Of a stretch of DNA of 45,709 bases, positions 25,828-32,500 are shown in pieces. Every line of letters begins with the position of its first letter. The stretch's first letter is position 1. The stretch spans positions 1 through 45,709 of the forward strand of contig DASQLQ010000158.1 of the NCBI GenBank assembly GCA_035629935.1. The letters run 5' to 3'. This stretch comes from DASQLQ01 sp035629935. GTDB taxonomy: Bacteria > Actinomycetota > CADDZG01 > WHSQ01. The notes below the pieces were generated by a model. That model ran no database searches. It saw only the letters and a list, made by a program, of their open reading frames with translations, and was not told where the DNA came from. Both the position numbers and the translations under genes were made by a program.

Positions 25828-26250
25828 CTAGGCGTCGTTGTTCTTGGAACGCCCGGCGACTCTCACGATCGTCACACCCGTTCCGATCGCGGCGGCACCG
25901 GTGAGCCCGTAGATGAGCAAGTCGGCGCCGGTGAACGGAAGGATCCCCGGCTGCTCGGGAGCGGCGTTCGGGATCCGCCCCGGCTGCACGACTTCTTCCA
26001 GGATCGGCGGACGTCCCTGGATCGTCCCCTCGACGACGTCGGGCGGCAGACCAGGTGCGGGGTTCAGGTTCGGCGTCTCCCACTCCGGCGGGGTGACGTC
26101 GACCGGGGGCCGCGGACGCTTGTTGGGCTTGCCGTTGGAATACGGGTCCCTCGCTGCACCGAACGCGGCCGATGAAGCAGAGACGACCAGCCCGGTCGCT
26201 ATAACGAGAAGACCAAGCACCAGCATGATCTTGGAGATGTTCCTTTTCAT
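25828..26250 (-). CDS. LPXTG-type Pro-rich surface protein
   Basis: 140 residues, ATG preceded by GGAGG at good spacing. Signal peptide about 1-33 (IMLVLGLLVIATGLVVSASS). The mature part is a short Pro-rich stalk. The C-terminus has LPFTG, a hydrophobic span and a basic tail (RVAGRSKNNDA), the full sortase sorting signal. It should be covalently linked to the wall by a sortase encoded elsewhere. It overlaps the priming sugar transferase stop (ATGA), so the two are made together. Too small for an adhesin domain; perhaps a wall anchor for polymer or a carrier. Confidence 0.85.
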   Translation of the reverse strand: MKRNISKIMLVLGLLVIATGLVVSASSAAFGAARDPYSNGKPNKRPRPPVDVTPPEWETPNLNPAPGLPPDVVEGTIQGRPPILEEVVQPGRIPNAAPEQPGILPFTGADLLIYGLTGAAAIGTGVTIVRVAGRSKNNDA

Positions 26251-27647
26251 TTCGTACCTCCTGGGGAGTGTTTGTAGGCGGTCAGGGTCTTGAACAAGAT
26301 CTTTACGTCTTGCGAAAGCGTCCAGTTGTCCACGTAATAGTTGTCGAACGCAGCGCGCTCCTCGATCGAGGTGTCACCGCGAAGCCCGTGGATCTGCGAC
26401 CAGCCGGTTAGGCCGGCCGGAAGTCGATGGCGTTCCGCATAGTTGGCGTGTTGCGCAGAGAAGAGCTCGACGAAATGAGGACGCTCGGGCCGCGGCCCGA
26501 CGAGTGACATCTCGCCCTTCAACACATTGATGAGTTGGGGCAACTCGTCGAGGCTGACATTCCGAAGCACTCTGCCGACCGGCGTTATCCGATCCTCGTC
26601 GGCTGCCCATTCCGTCGCTTCCACGCTCGCGTCGGACATACGCATGGTTCGGAACTTCAGCATCTGGAATGGCTTGCCATCGAGGCCGACACGCAATTGA
26701 CGTAGAAGGATCGGTCGACCGTCCTCGAGATAGATGAGCAACGAGATCACGCCGAGCACGGGTGAGAGCAAGACGAGGGCCGCGGCCGAAACGGCAACGT
26801 CCATCACGCGCTTCCACGACCACCCGGGACGACTCTGTGCGGGAGGCTGAAGGCGGACGATCGGAAGTCCCCATAGATGGTCGCCGGAGGAAGGGCTTCC
26901 GAGCTCGTAGAAACGAGGAACGGTCCATACCTGGGCGCCATTCGCCAACGAAGCACGAAGGACTTTGCTCATCTCGGCGTCACTGCCGGTCTCGGAAGCC
27001 ACGATCACGACATCGATCTCGAAATCGTCGATGATCTTCGCCGCGGCCGGCGATCCTCCCAATGTCACAGTGCGCAGGCGTGACCCTTCTTGCAGTGGGC
27101 CATCCGAGATGGCTCCCACCAGGTCCAGCCCGTATTCGTCATGCGTTGCGATGGTCTCGGCGATGCGTTCCGCAGCGGCACCAGATCCAACGACCAACGT
27201 CCTCTTCTTAGCGGCCGATCGAGACAGGCGCCTGTCGATCGCATACGCAAGGGTGCGCCCGCCGATAAGTGCCGGGGCCGCTCCGATCGCGAGCGCCAAC
27301 AAGTCGCCTTGAGCATCGAGGCCCATCACTACCGAGACGGCGCTGGCAGCCGCGAAGCCGAGCCATACGCGTGTGAAGACGGTCTGTACGTCGTCGAATG
27401 CACTCGGCGTGAGTCGCTCGGGCCGCGCAGTCGGCGATGACACGAACATGAAAACGATGACGCCGAACGCGATCTCGATGGGTCGCACGGTTCCAGAGAT
27501 GAAACGCGAGAGCCAAACGACGGTCAGGAGGGCCCATAGGTCGGTGAGCGCGACGCGTTCGCGCAGCGTTAGCCGCGGACCGTGTACGTGATAGCCGCCC
27601 AAGACATATGGACGTTCGAGAACGCCTTGCTCTATCGGAGGAACCAC
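26247..27647 (-). CDS. polyprenyl-phosphate glycosyl-1-phosphate transferase (priming enzyme)
   Basis: 466 residues from the GTG at 27647, preferred because AAGGA lies 7 bases upstream; a TTG at 27698 would add 17 residues. N-terminal membrane helices (about four) and a CoA-binding-like Rossmann domain (KKRTLVVGSGAAAERIAE) precede the bacterial sugar transferase domain: WKRVMDVAVSAAALVLLSPV, ILLRQLRVGLDGKPFQMLKFRTM, LDELPQLINVLKGEMSLVGPRPE and LPAGLTGWSQIHGLRGDT. It transfers a sugar-1-phosphate to undecaprenyl phosphate, the first step of the polysaccharide pathway. Confidence 0.92.
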   Translation of the reverse strand: MVPPIEQGVLERPYVLGGYHVHGPRLTLRERVALTDLWALLTVVWLSRFISGTVRPIEIAFGVIVFMFVSSPTARPERLTPSAFDDVQTVFTRVWLGFAAASAVSVVMGLDAQGDLLALAIGAAPALIGGRTLAYAIDRRLSRSAAKKRTLVVGSGAAAERIAETIATHDEYGLDLVGAISDGPLQEGSRLRTVTLGGSPAAAKIIDDFEIDVVIVASETGSDAEMSKVLRASLANGAQVWTVPRFYELGSPSSGDHLWGLPIVRLQPPAQSRPGWSWKRVMDVAVSAAALVLLSPVLGVISLLIYLEDGRPILLRQLRVGLDGKPFQMLKFRTMRMSDASVEATEWAADEDRITPVGRVLRNVSLDELPQLINVLKGEMSLVGPRPERPHFVELFSAQHANYAERHRLPAGLTGWSQIHGLRGDTSIEERAAFDNYYVDNWTLSQDVKILFKTLTAYKHSPGGTK

Positions 27648-27815
27648 TGAGAATCCTTTTCCTTCCTCGACACCGCCGTGGTCGAGTGACCGCCTCAACC
27701 TACCTGTAACTAGTTATTCTTGGCTATTACCCAGCCACCTGCGAAATTATTCCAAATAGTTGCTTTAAGTGACGATTTGACTGCAGAACGGGATGAGAGG
27801 CGGGGGCGCGAAAAC
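27648..27815. promoter_or_regulatory. intergenic region upstream of the priming transferase
   Basis: 168 bp, AT-rich. It holds a perfect 10-bp palindrome TAACTAGTTA (27707-27716) and a TTTAAGT heptamer (27764-27770) that recurs twice upstream of the sigma factor gene. The TPR-regulator gene ends at its far edge. A promoter for the transferase/LPXTG pair is likely here. Confidence 0.45.
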
Positions 27816-29102
27816 CTACAGGCGTTCTTCGATCGTCGTGATGCCCAAGCGGAAGGCCTCGACGGCGGCTTCCGTACTCCCCTGCTCCAGGAGGAGATCC
27901 CCCAGCATCCGGGAGGTAGCGGCGAACTCGACGTGTTGATCGGCGGTCTTGAAGAGCCCGGCCGCCTCGCGCAGGTGGCTTTCGGCCCGAGCGGGGTCGG
28001 ACGTGAAGTAACAGAGACCAAGCTCCCTGTAGACCTCCCCTAGGTCGAACACGTCCTGGTCCTGCAACAGCTCGCGGGCCTCGTGGAGGTGTTTCTCGGC
28101 ACTGTTCACGTCGCCCTGCAGGCGTTCGAGCCGGGCGAGCTCGGTAGTCGAACGAGCCACCATGATTGGCGCCTGCGCCTGTTCGAATCCCTCCACCGCT
28201 CGGGTGAACTCTTGCCGTGCTTGATCCAGCTCACCCTGGCGGCTGCAGATGTAGCCGCGAGCGTGATGGCACCTGGCCACCTCCTGAAGCAGGTCCAATT
28301 CCCGGAACAGGTCCTCGGCTCGCCTGAGGGAAGAGTGAGCGTCCTGCGCGCGTCCCTGGGCCAGGAACATGCGGGCTACGTTCAGATGCATGTTGGCCTG
28401 GTGCTCCGGGTTGGTCGTCCGGGGGGCCAAAGACAAGGCACTCTCCGCCGAGGCGGAAGCCCTCTTGTAGGCCCCCTCCTCGAAATAGGCGGCCACGAGC
28501 GAAGTGTGCACGCGCACCAGCGCGTCCGGGTCCATCAACCCCTCCTGCTCCAGGGCCTCGAGAACCTGCTCGAGCGCGTAGATGGCAGTCCGGTTCTCGC
28601 CCTTCATCTGCAGGCATCGGGCTCGTGCCGCGATCGCCTCGACTTTCAGTGGGGCCGGCTCGTGGCGCACCACAGCCTCGGCTTCTTCGTATAGCCGGAT
28701 CGCCTCGTCGAGGTCTCCCCTGAGCTCACGGCACAGTCCGGCTCCCTGGAGGGCTTTCGATCGAAGTCGCGGGATCTCGTACTCCGCTGCCTGGGTCGCC
28801 AGCCGCTCGCACGTGGCCATCGCCTCATCGAGCTCCCCGGCGGAAGCCGCACGCCTGGCCTCGCGTAGCTCGAGCTCGATCCGAGGTATCAGATCCGGCG
28901 GGCGGCCGGTAAGTAGCTCGTCCACATCGCGACCCAGCCGCACGGCGAAGTACTCCACCGCGGCACGAGAGGGATCCCGCTTGCCGCTCTCGATCGTGGA
29001 CACATAAGCGTGCGTGTAGCCCGGCTCGGCGAGCTCGCGCTGGGACATCCCGGCCTCCTTACGGAGGCGTTTGAGCCGGACGGCGAACGTGTCATTCCTC
29101 AT
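27816..29102 (-). CDS. XRE-family HTH regulator with TPR sensor domain
   Basis: 428 residues, ATG start. The N-terminal XRE helix-turn-helix spans about 6-62 (LKRLRKEAGMSQRELAEPG, AYVSTIESGKRDPS). The rest (about 75-428) is roughly nine tetratricopeptide repeats, for example GDLDEAIRLYEEAEAVV and GDVNSAEKHLHEAREL. This HTH-plus-TPR layout is that of RRNPP regulators, which bind small imported peptides, although many actinobacterial relatives have no known ligand. No Shine-Dalgarno; a TTAAAT-like -10 lies about 8 bases before the ATG, so a leaderless transcript is possible. Divergent to a 56-residue secreted peptide gene. Confidence 0.87.
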   Translation of the reverse strand: MRNDTFAVRLKRLRKEAGMSQRELAEPGYTHAYVSTIESGKRDPSRAAVEYFAVRLGRDVDELLTGRPPDLIPRIELELREARRAASAGELDEAMATCERLATQAAEYEIPRLRSKALQGAGLCRELRGDLDEAIRLYEEAEAVVRHEPAPLKVEAIAARARCLQMKGENRTAIYALEQVLEALEQEGLMDPDALVRVHTSLVAAYFEEGAYKRASASAESALSLAPRTTNPEHQANMHLNVARMFLAQGRAQDAHSSLRRAEDLFRELDLLQEVARCHHARGYICSRQGELDQARQEFTRAVEGFEQAQAPIMVARSTTELARLERLQGDVNSAEKHLHEARELLQDQDVFDLGEVYRELGLCYFTSDPARAESHLREAAGLFKTADQHVEFAATSRMLGDLLLEQGSTEAAVEAFRLGITTIEERL

Positions 29103-29221
29103 AGTGTCGAATTTAACAAGAGGTTACAATTTTTTTTCATACTTTGTGACCTAACCAAGCAGGACTCGCATACCCCTCTAGAGAACCTCCAAGCAGTGTT
29201 CCAGTTCGAGAGGAGTTCGAT
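29103..29221. promoter_or_regulatory. divergent promoter region, TPR regulator versus secreted peptide
   Basis: 119 bp, markedly AT-rich for this genome. GGTTACAATT at 29122-29131 matches GGTAACAATT at 31132-31141. An eight-T run leads into ACTTTGTG (29141-29148), which recurs upstream of the sigma factor at 31946-31953. AGGAG before the GTG at 29222 is a strong ribosome site for the peptide gene. Confidence 0.5.
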
Positions 29222-29392
29222 GTGAAGCGATTCATCAAGCATTTGGTGTTGGTAGTGACCGCTCTGGCGGTCGTCCTGGTTCCCGGAGCGGCGCTCGCCG
29301 ACGATGGCGATGGGTGCGCGTTCACCCCGCCACACACGGTCCCCGCGATCGACGACAAGTACTCCTGGAACTGCCCACTGGACGGTCCCTGA
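29222..29392 (+). CDS. 56-residue secreted peptide precursor
   Basis: A short frame starting at GTG 29222 with AGGAG six bases upstream; an ATG at 29220 runs straight into TGA and is not usable. Residues 1-26 are a clear Sec signal peptide (KRFIKHLVLVVTALAVVLV, ending GAALA before DD). The mature peptide would be about 30 residues, acidic at its start, Pro-rich, with two Cys separated by 18 residues (CAFTPPH to SWNC). It lies divergent to the HTH-TPR regulator and convergent to a secreted subtilase. Signal-peptide plus strong ribosome site make it a real gene; a signalling role is inferred from position. Confidence 0.75.
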   Translation: MKRFIKHLVLVVTALAVVLVPGAALADDGDGCAFTPPHTVPAIDDKYSWNCPLDGP

Positions 29393-29417
29393 CAGCTGTT
29401 GGGGCTTCGGCCGACCA

Positions 29418-30653
29418 TCAGTTACACCTTTCAGAGGGAAACAAAAGCCGCCTGGAGTCTTCCACCCACTCGTTCATCTGATCCTCTTCCGGACGAGCGG
29501 GCGCCACGGCTGATCCGCTCAGCACCCCTGCCGCGATGCGGGTGGTAGCCGCATCGTGCGCCCCGTAACCCTCGACCAGATACCTGAACGGCGAGGCCGG
29601 TTCTGCCGGAGCAGCCGTGTGATGCAGAAGATCTATCAACTCCTCGTTCGTCAGTTCGCCGTCCGCCAAAGGTCCCCTAGGCGGCACCTTCCCCCCGGGA
29701 CCCAGGCTTGCCAGTGCCTCCGAGTCGTCGCCCGGCGGCGTTCGAAGGATCCTACGAGCCAGCTCGATCAACCCCGCCGCGCGGCCTGCGGTCGCGGGTG
29801 CGGCGAAGGAGGTTCCCCCCGCTCGCACGATTCGACTGTCGTCGTCGGGGTCCGCGATGTCGCGGATGAACCGGTCCCCCGTTTCATAAGGGCGCGTCGT
29901 CGTGTCCGTGAATCGGATGGGATCGGTCGCAGTGCCGTCTTCCCCCGGAGGTAGGTACGTCCGCCCGTTGCGGTCGACGCCGCCGACCTGGTACGCCTCC
30001 GCCAGGCCGGTGGGCGACATCGCCGGCCAGAATGGCTCCTGATTGCCGGCCGCGGCGAACACGAGCCGCCCGCGTCTCACTATCTTGCGCACCGCGTCCG
30101 CCTCGGGGCAGGTGCCGTCTTCGGTTATCGCCGTATAACTCGCGGACACGATGTCGATCCAGTCCTGGTTCACCAGCCATTCCCATGCGTCCCGTCCGGT
30201 GGCGGGGACGTAGACGAGCAAGGCGTTGGGAGAGGTGCCGACGGTGCTCCCCACGGCGCTGCTCGACGTGCCGGTGCCGTGGCTACGCGATTCGACTATG
30301 GAGTGCCTCCCATGGGCAGCGAAGTAGATGCCTGCGATGCGCGTCGAGTCGATCGAGTACAGCCTCTCCCCTTTGAGCTTGCCCAAGGGGCCGTCCTGTG
30401 CCGCGGCCAGCCGCTCCTCGAAGGTGGAGCCGCCAGGCAGACGGATGCTCGTTGCCGCCGGCATATCGGCGGGCAAGGTGAGCGTCTCAGAGGCTGCGAA
30501 CTCCTCGTGAAGGACGTTGAGGCCGGTGATGTCCACGATCGCGATGACCACGGGGTCGGGCCGGTACGACGGACGTGCTGCGGCCGAGCCGAGCCCGGGT
30601 GCCGCACCGAGCGCAGTGGCCAAGGCGACCGCGCCCACCATCTTCTTAAGCAT
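29418..30653 (-). CDS. secreted subtilisin-like serine protease (S8)
   Basis: 411 residues from the ATG at 30653; a GTG one codon upstream is the alternative. Signal peptide about 1-26 (MVGAVALATALGAAPG). The S8 catalytic set is complete: D41 in IAIVDITG, H125 in SHGTGTS, oxyanion N204 in AAAGNQ and S282 in GGTSFAAPATAGRAA. No separate propeptide or wall anchor recognised; the Pro-rich C-terminal region is short. It overlaps the upstream small secreted-protein gene by 8 bp. Adjacent secreted peptide genes are possible substrates (inference). Confidence 0.9.
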   Translation of the reverse strand: MLKKMVGAVALATALGAAPGLGSAAARPSYRPDPVVIAIVDITGLNVLHEEFAASETLTLPADMPAATSIRLPGGSTFEERLAAAQDGPLGKLKGERLYSIDSTRIAGIYFAAHGRHSIVESRSHGTGTSSSAVGSTVGTSPNALLVYVPATGRDAWEWLVNQDWIDIVSASYTAITEDGTCPEADAVRKIVRRGRLVFAAAGNQEPFWPAMSPTGLAEAYQVGGVDRNGRTYLPPGEDGTATDPIRFTDTTTRPYETGDRFIRDIADPDDDSRIVRAGGTSFAAPATAGRAAGLIELARRILRTPPGDDSEALASLGPGGKVPPRGPLADGELTNEELIDLLHHTAAPAEPASPFRYLVEGYGAHDAATTRIAAGVLSGSAVAPARPEEDQMNEWVEDSRRLLFPSERCN

Positions 30654-31095
30654 CACCCGATCGCAAGAAACGAGCTACGACCGTTCCTTCGGTGGACAGT
30701 CCAAAGCCCGCCGGGGGACCACAAGGCTCTTGGTAGAGAAAAACCACGACCTCCCTGTCGGGATAGATCGGTGCCGGCCGCTCGGTTGAGGTGCAGAACT
30801 CGAGGCGGGAGTCGTACTCACCGTCGCCGTCAGCGTCCTGGACGAGCGCTCCCATGACGGCGCGACCCATCCGGTCCCGGATCTCGATGTGGACGTAGGG
30901 CAGGTGGGGGGCGTCGAAGCGAACCGCACCGACGCCCTTCTGCATCGCTTGCCAACTCACGCCCAAGCCGGGAGGACCACCCGCTACGTAGGAGGCCTTC
31001 TCGACACGCTGGCGCCGTGGCTTTGCGACGGCCTCCGGCAGAGCGAAGGCCGCACACATGACGACCAGGAGTAGTGCCGCGATCGAGCGCTTCAT
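30646..31095 (-). CDS. small secreted protein with EF-hand-like loop
   Basis: 149 residues, ATG with GAGGAGG upstream. Signal peptide about 1-24 (SIAALLLVVMCAAFALPEA). The mature protein looks all-beta: GPPGLGVSWQ, VHIEIRDRMG, EVVVFLYQEPCG. DADGDGEYD near residue 87-95 matches the acidic spacing of a calcium-binding EF-hand/dockerin loop. Two mature Cys may pair. Co-translated with the subtilase. No family recognised; could be a partner, inhibitor or cargo of the protease. Confidence 0.75.
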   Translation of the reverse strand: MKRSIAALLLVVMCAAFALPEAVAKPRRQRVEKASYVAGGPPGLGVSWQAMQKGVGAVRFDAPHLPYVHIEIRDRMGRAVMGALVQDADGDGEYDSRLEFCTSTERPAPIYPDREVVVFLYQEPCGPPAGFGLSTEGTVVARFLRSGDA

Positions 31096-31131
31096 CTCGC
31101 CTCCTCGTTTCCGGCTGTGGGGTGCATCATT

Positions 31132-31141
31132 GGTAACAATT
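31132..31141. promoter_or_regulatory. GGTAACAATT box upstream of secreted-protein gene
   Basis: GGTAACAATT lies 37-46 bases upstream of the gene starting at 31095. A one-mismatch copy (GGTTACAATT) lies 20-29 bases upstream of the TPR regulator start at 29102, in the same orientation relative to the gene. Candidate shared operator or promoter element. Confidence 0.35.
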
Positions 31142-31167
31142 CGCTTAAGTCGAGATGAATCCTGCCT

Positions 31168-31515
31168 TTAGGGTCGCCAGATGGTCGGCTTGATCCCGGG
31201 CTTCTCGATGAGCTTGTCGACCAACTCGGCCGGATCGGTCATCGCAGGCGTCTGGATGAGCTGGTCCAGGATCTCGGTGGGGGCCAGATCGTCCAAGGGG
31301 CAGTGCACGCCCGCACCGGCCGTGCCGGACCGAGAAACACCCACGTAGGGCGCCTGCGAGCCTCCGAAAGTGACCCCTACCCCGCCGTCGTCGACCTCGA
31401 CGTAGCAGCTTTCCGTGCCCGCCTGGACGGCATGGGCGGTACCGACGAATAGCGCGGGGACAGCGGCGGCAGAGACCACGCCGAACACCAAACAGATACG
31501 CCTTAGCTTCTTCAT
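31168..31515 (-). CDS. secreted C-X34-C miniprotein, long paralogue
   Basis: 115 residues from ATG 31515, chosen because GGAGG precedes it and a signal peptide follows (about 1-29, ICLVFGVVSAAAVPALFVG). The core runs from CYVEVDDGGVGVTFGG to SGTAGAGVHCPL with two Cys 34 residues apart. A helical tail (EILDQLIQTPAMTDPAELV) is absent in the neighbour at 31614. Core identity with that neighbour is high and the Cys spacing identical, so the two are tandem duplicates. No known family recognised. Likely a secreted disulfide-closed beta hairpin or meander. Confidence 0.78.
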   Translation of the reverse strand: MKKLRRICLVFGVVSAAAVPALFVGTAHAVQAGTESCYVEVDDGGVGVTFGGSQAPYVGVSRSGTAGAGVHCPLDDLAPTEILDQLIQTPAMTDPAELVDKLIEKPGIKPTIWRP

Positions 31516-31556
31516 GACTGTGACCTCCTCTGGGGGCGGGTTCCGCCCCGGAATGA

Positions 31557-31590
31557 GAGAGCCGGAGGCAAAAGGACACCTCCGGCTCTC
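31557..31590. terminator. strong hairpin between the two miniprotein genes
   Basis: Perfect 12-bp arms GAGAGCCGGAGG / CCTCCGGCTCTC with a 10-base loop. It follows the stop of the 78-residue gene and precedes the ribosome site of the 115-residue gene on the minus strand. No T-tract, so partial termination or mRNA stabilisation are both possible. Confidence 0.65.
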
Positions 31591-31613
31591 CACTTGGCCT
31601 TACGGCCGCCTAG

Positions 31614-31850
31614 CTACTTGAGCGGGCAGTGAGCTCCTGCGCCGGCCGTTCCCGAGCTGTCGGTCCCTACGAATGGGGGCCGCGTGCCACCGAACGTGAC
31701 CTCGACGCCACCGTCGTCGATCTCGACGTAGCAATCGGGCGTCCCGACCTTGATCGTGTTCGCCTGTGCCGACGTCAGAGCCGCCGACGTAGGGATCGCT
31801 GCAGCCGTGATCACGCCCAGAACGAGTGCGATGCGCTTGTACCTCTGCAT
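31614..31850 (-). CDS. secreted C-X34-C miniprotein, short paralogue
   Basis: 78 residues, ATG with GAAGGAGG upstream. Signal peptide about 1-30 (IALVLGVITAAAIPTSAALT, AQA). The mature protein is about 48 residues: CYVEIDDGGVEVTFGGTRPP, then SGTAGAGAHCPLK, with two Cys 34 apart exactly as in the neighbour. It ends right after the second Cys, so this core alone appears to be the functional unit. Divergent from the ECF sigma gene. Function unknown; candidates include a secreted signal, toxin-like peptide or wall-associated protein. Confidence 0.78.
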   Translation of the reverse strand: MQRYKRIALVLGVITAAAIPTSAALTSAQANTIKVGTPDCYVEIDDGGVEVTFGGTRPPFVGTDSSGTAGAGAHCPLK

Positions 31851-32014
31851 GTGAATCCTCCTTCTCGAAGTCTTCTTTCATAGGAGATACGGCCCGGAGC
31901 CCCAGGACGCCCAAACTTTTTAAGTATTTCTTTAAGTCTTTTTACACTTTGTGTGAAGGAGTGCCCCCCGGGACGCCGAAACTGTCTCTCACAGAGCAAG
32001 CAGGAAGAGGAACT
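31851..32014. promoter_or_regulatory. divergent promoter region, miniprotein versus sigma factor
   Basis: 164 bp. TTTAAGT occurs at 31919-31925 and 31931-31937, a direct repeat of 12-bp period, followed by ACTTTGTG at 31946-31953, shared with the secreted-peptide promoter at 29141. The stretch 31915-31950 is strikingly AT-rich. GGAAGAGGA precedes the sigma factor ATG. Confidence 0.5.
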
Positions 32015-32500
32015 ATGGCCACCAACATCCAGGAACTGGAACACGAGTTCGTCACGCTGCGGCCCGATCTCGTCTCCGCCGTGAACCAACGGCTACGCGA
32101 TCCGCAGGAGGCCGAGGACGTCGTCCAGGAGACCTTCTGCCGGGCGATCATGAAGGCAGCCGAGCTCGACATCGAACGCATCGGTGGATGGCTCCGTGTG
32201 GTTGCCCTGCGGCTCGCGATCGACAACCTGCGCCGGCGTCATCGGGAGGTTGCCGTCGCCGACCACGATCATCCGCAGCACGATCCGGCGCTCGACACCG
32301 TGGTCGACAACGAATTCGCCCGGACCGTCTCGTCATTCCTCGAGGACCTACCGGAGCCACAGCGCGCCGTTCTCAACGGCGTTGCCGCCGGCCGCACCTT
32401 GGACGAGATCGCGATCGAGCGGGGATCCACCAAGCGTTCGATCGAAGGTCACCTGCGCCGTGGGCGCTCTCGTTTACGACGATTGAGCCAGGTGACATGA
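32015..32500 (+). CDS. ECF-type RNA polymerase sigma factor
   Basis: 161 residues from the ATG at 32015 (AGAGG just upstream). Region 2 covers about 15-75 (DPQEAEDVVQETFCRAI, GGWLRVVALRLAIDNLRRR). Region 4 covers about 107-160 (LEDLPEPQRAVLNGVAAGRT, DEIAIERGSTKRSIEGHLRR). No region 3, as in ECF factors. No anti-sigma gene is adjacent; instead the stop overlaps the ATG of a membrane mannosyltransferase (ATGA). It may direct transcription of nearby secreted-protein genes or its own promoter (inference). Confidence 0.9.
   Translation: MATNIQELEHEFVTLRPDLVSAVNQRLRDPQEAEDVVQETFCRAIMKAAELDIERIGGWLRVVALRLAIDNLRRRHREVAVADHDHPQHDPALDTVVDNEFARTVSSFLEDLPEPQRAVLNGVAAGRTLDEIAIERGSTKRSIEGHLRRGRSRLRRLSQVT

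Noticed and set aside
29393..29417. Terminator between the secreted-peptide gene and the subtilase gene
   Set aside because: Only a three-pair GGC-TTCG-GCC stem is visible, too weak to call.
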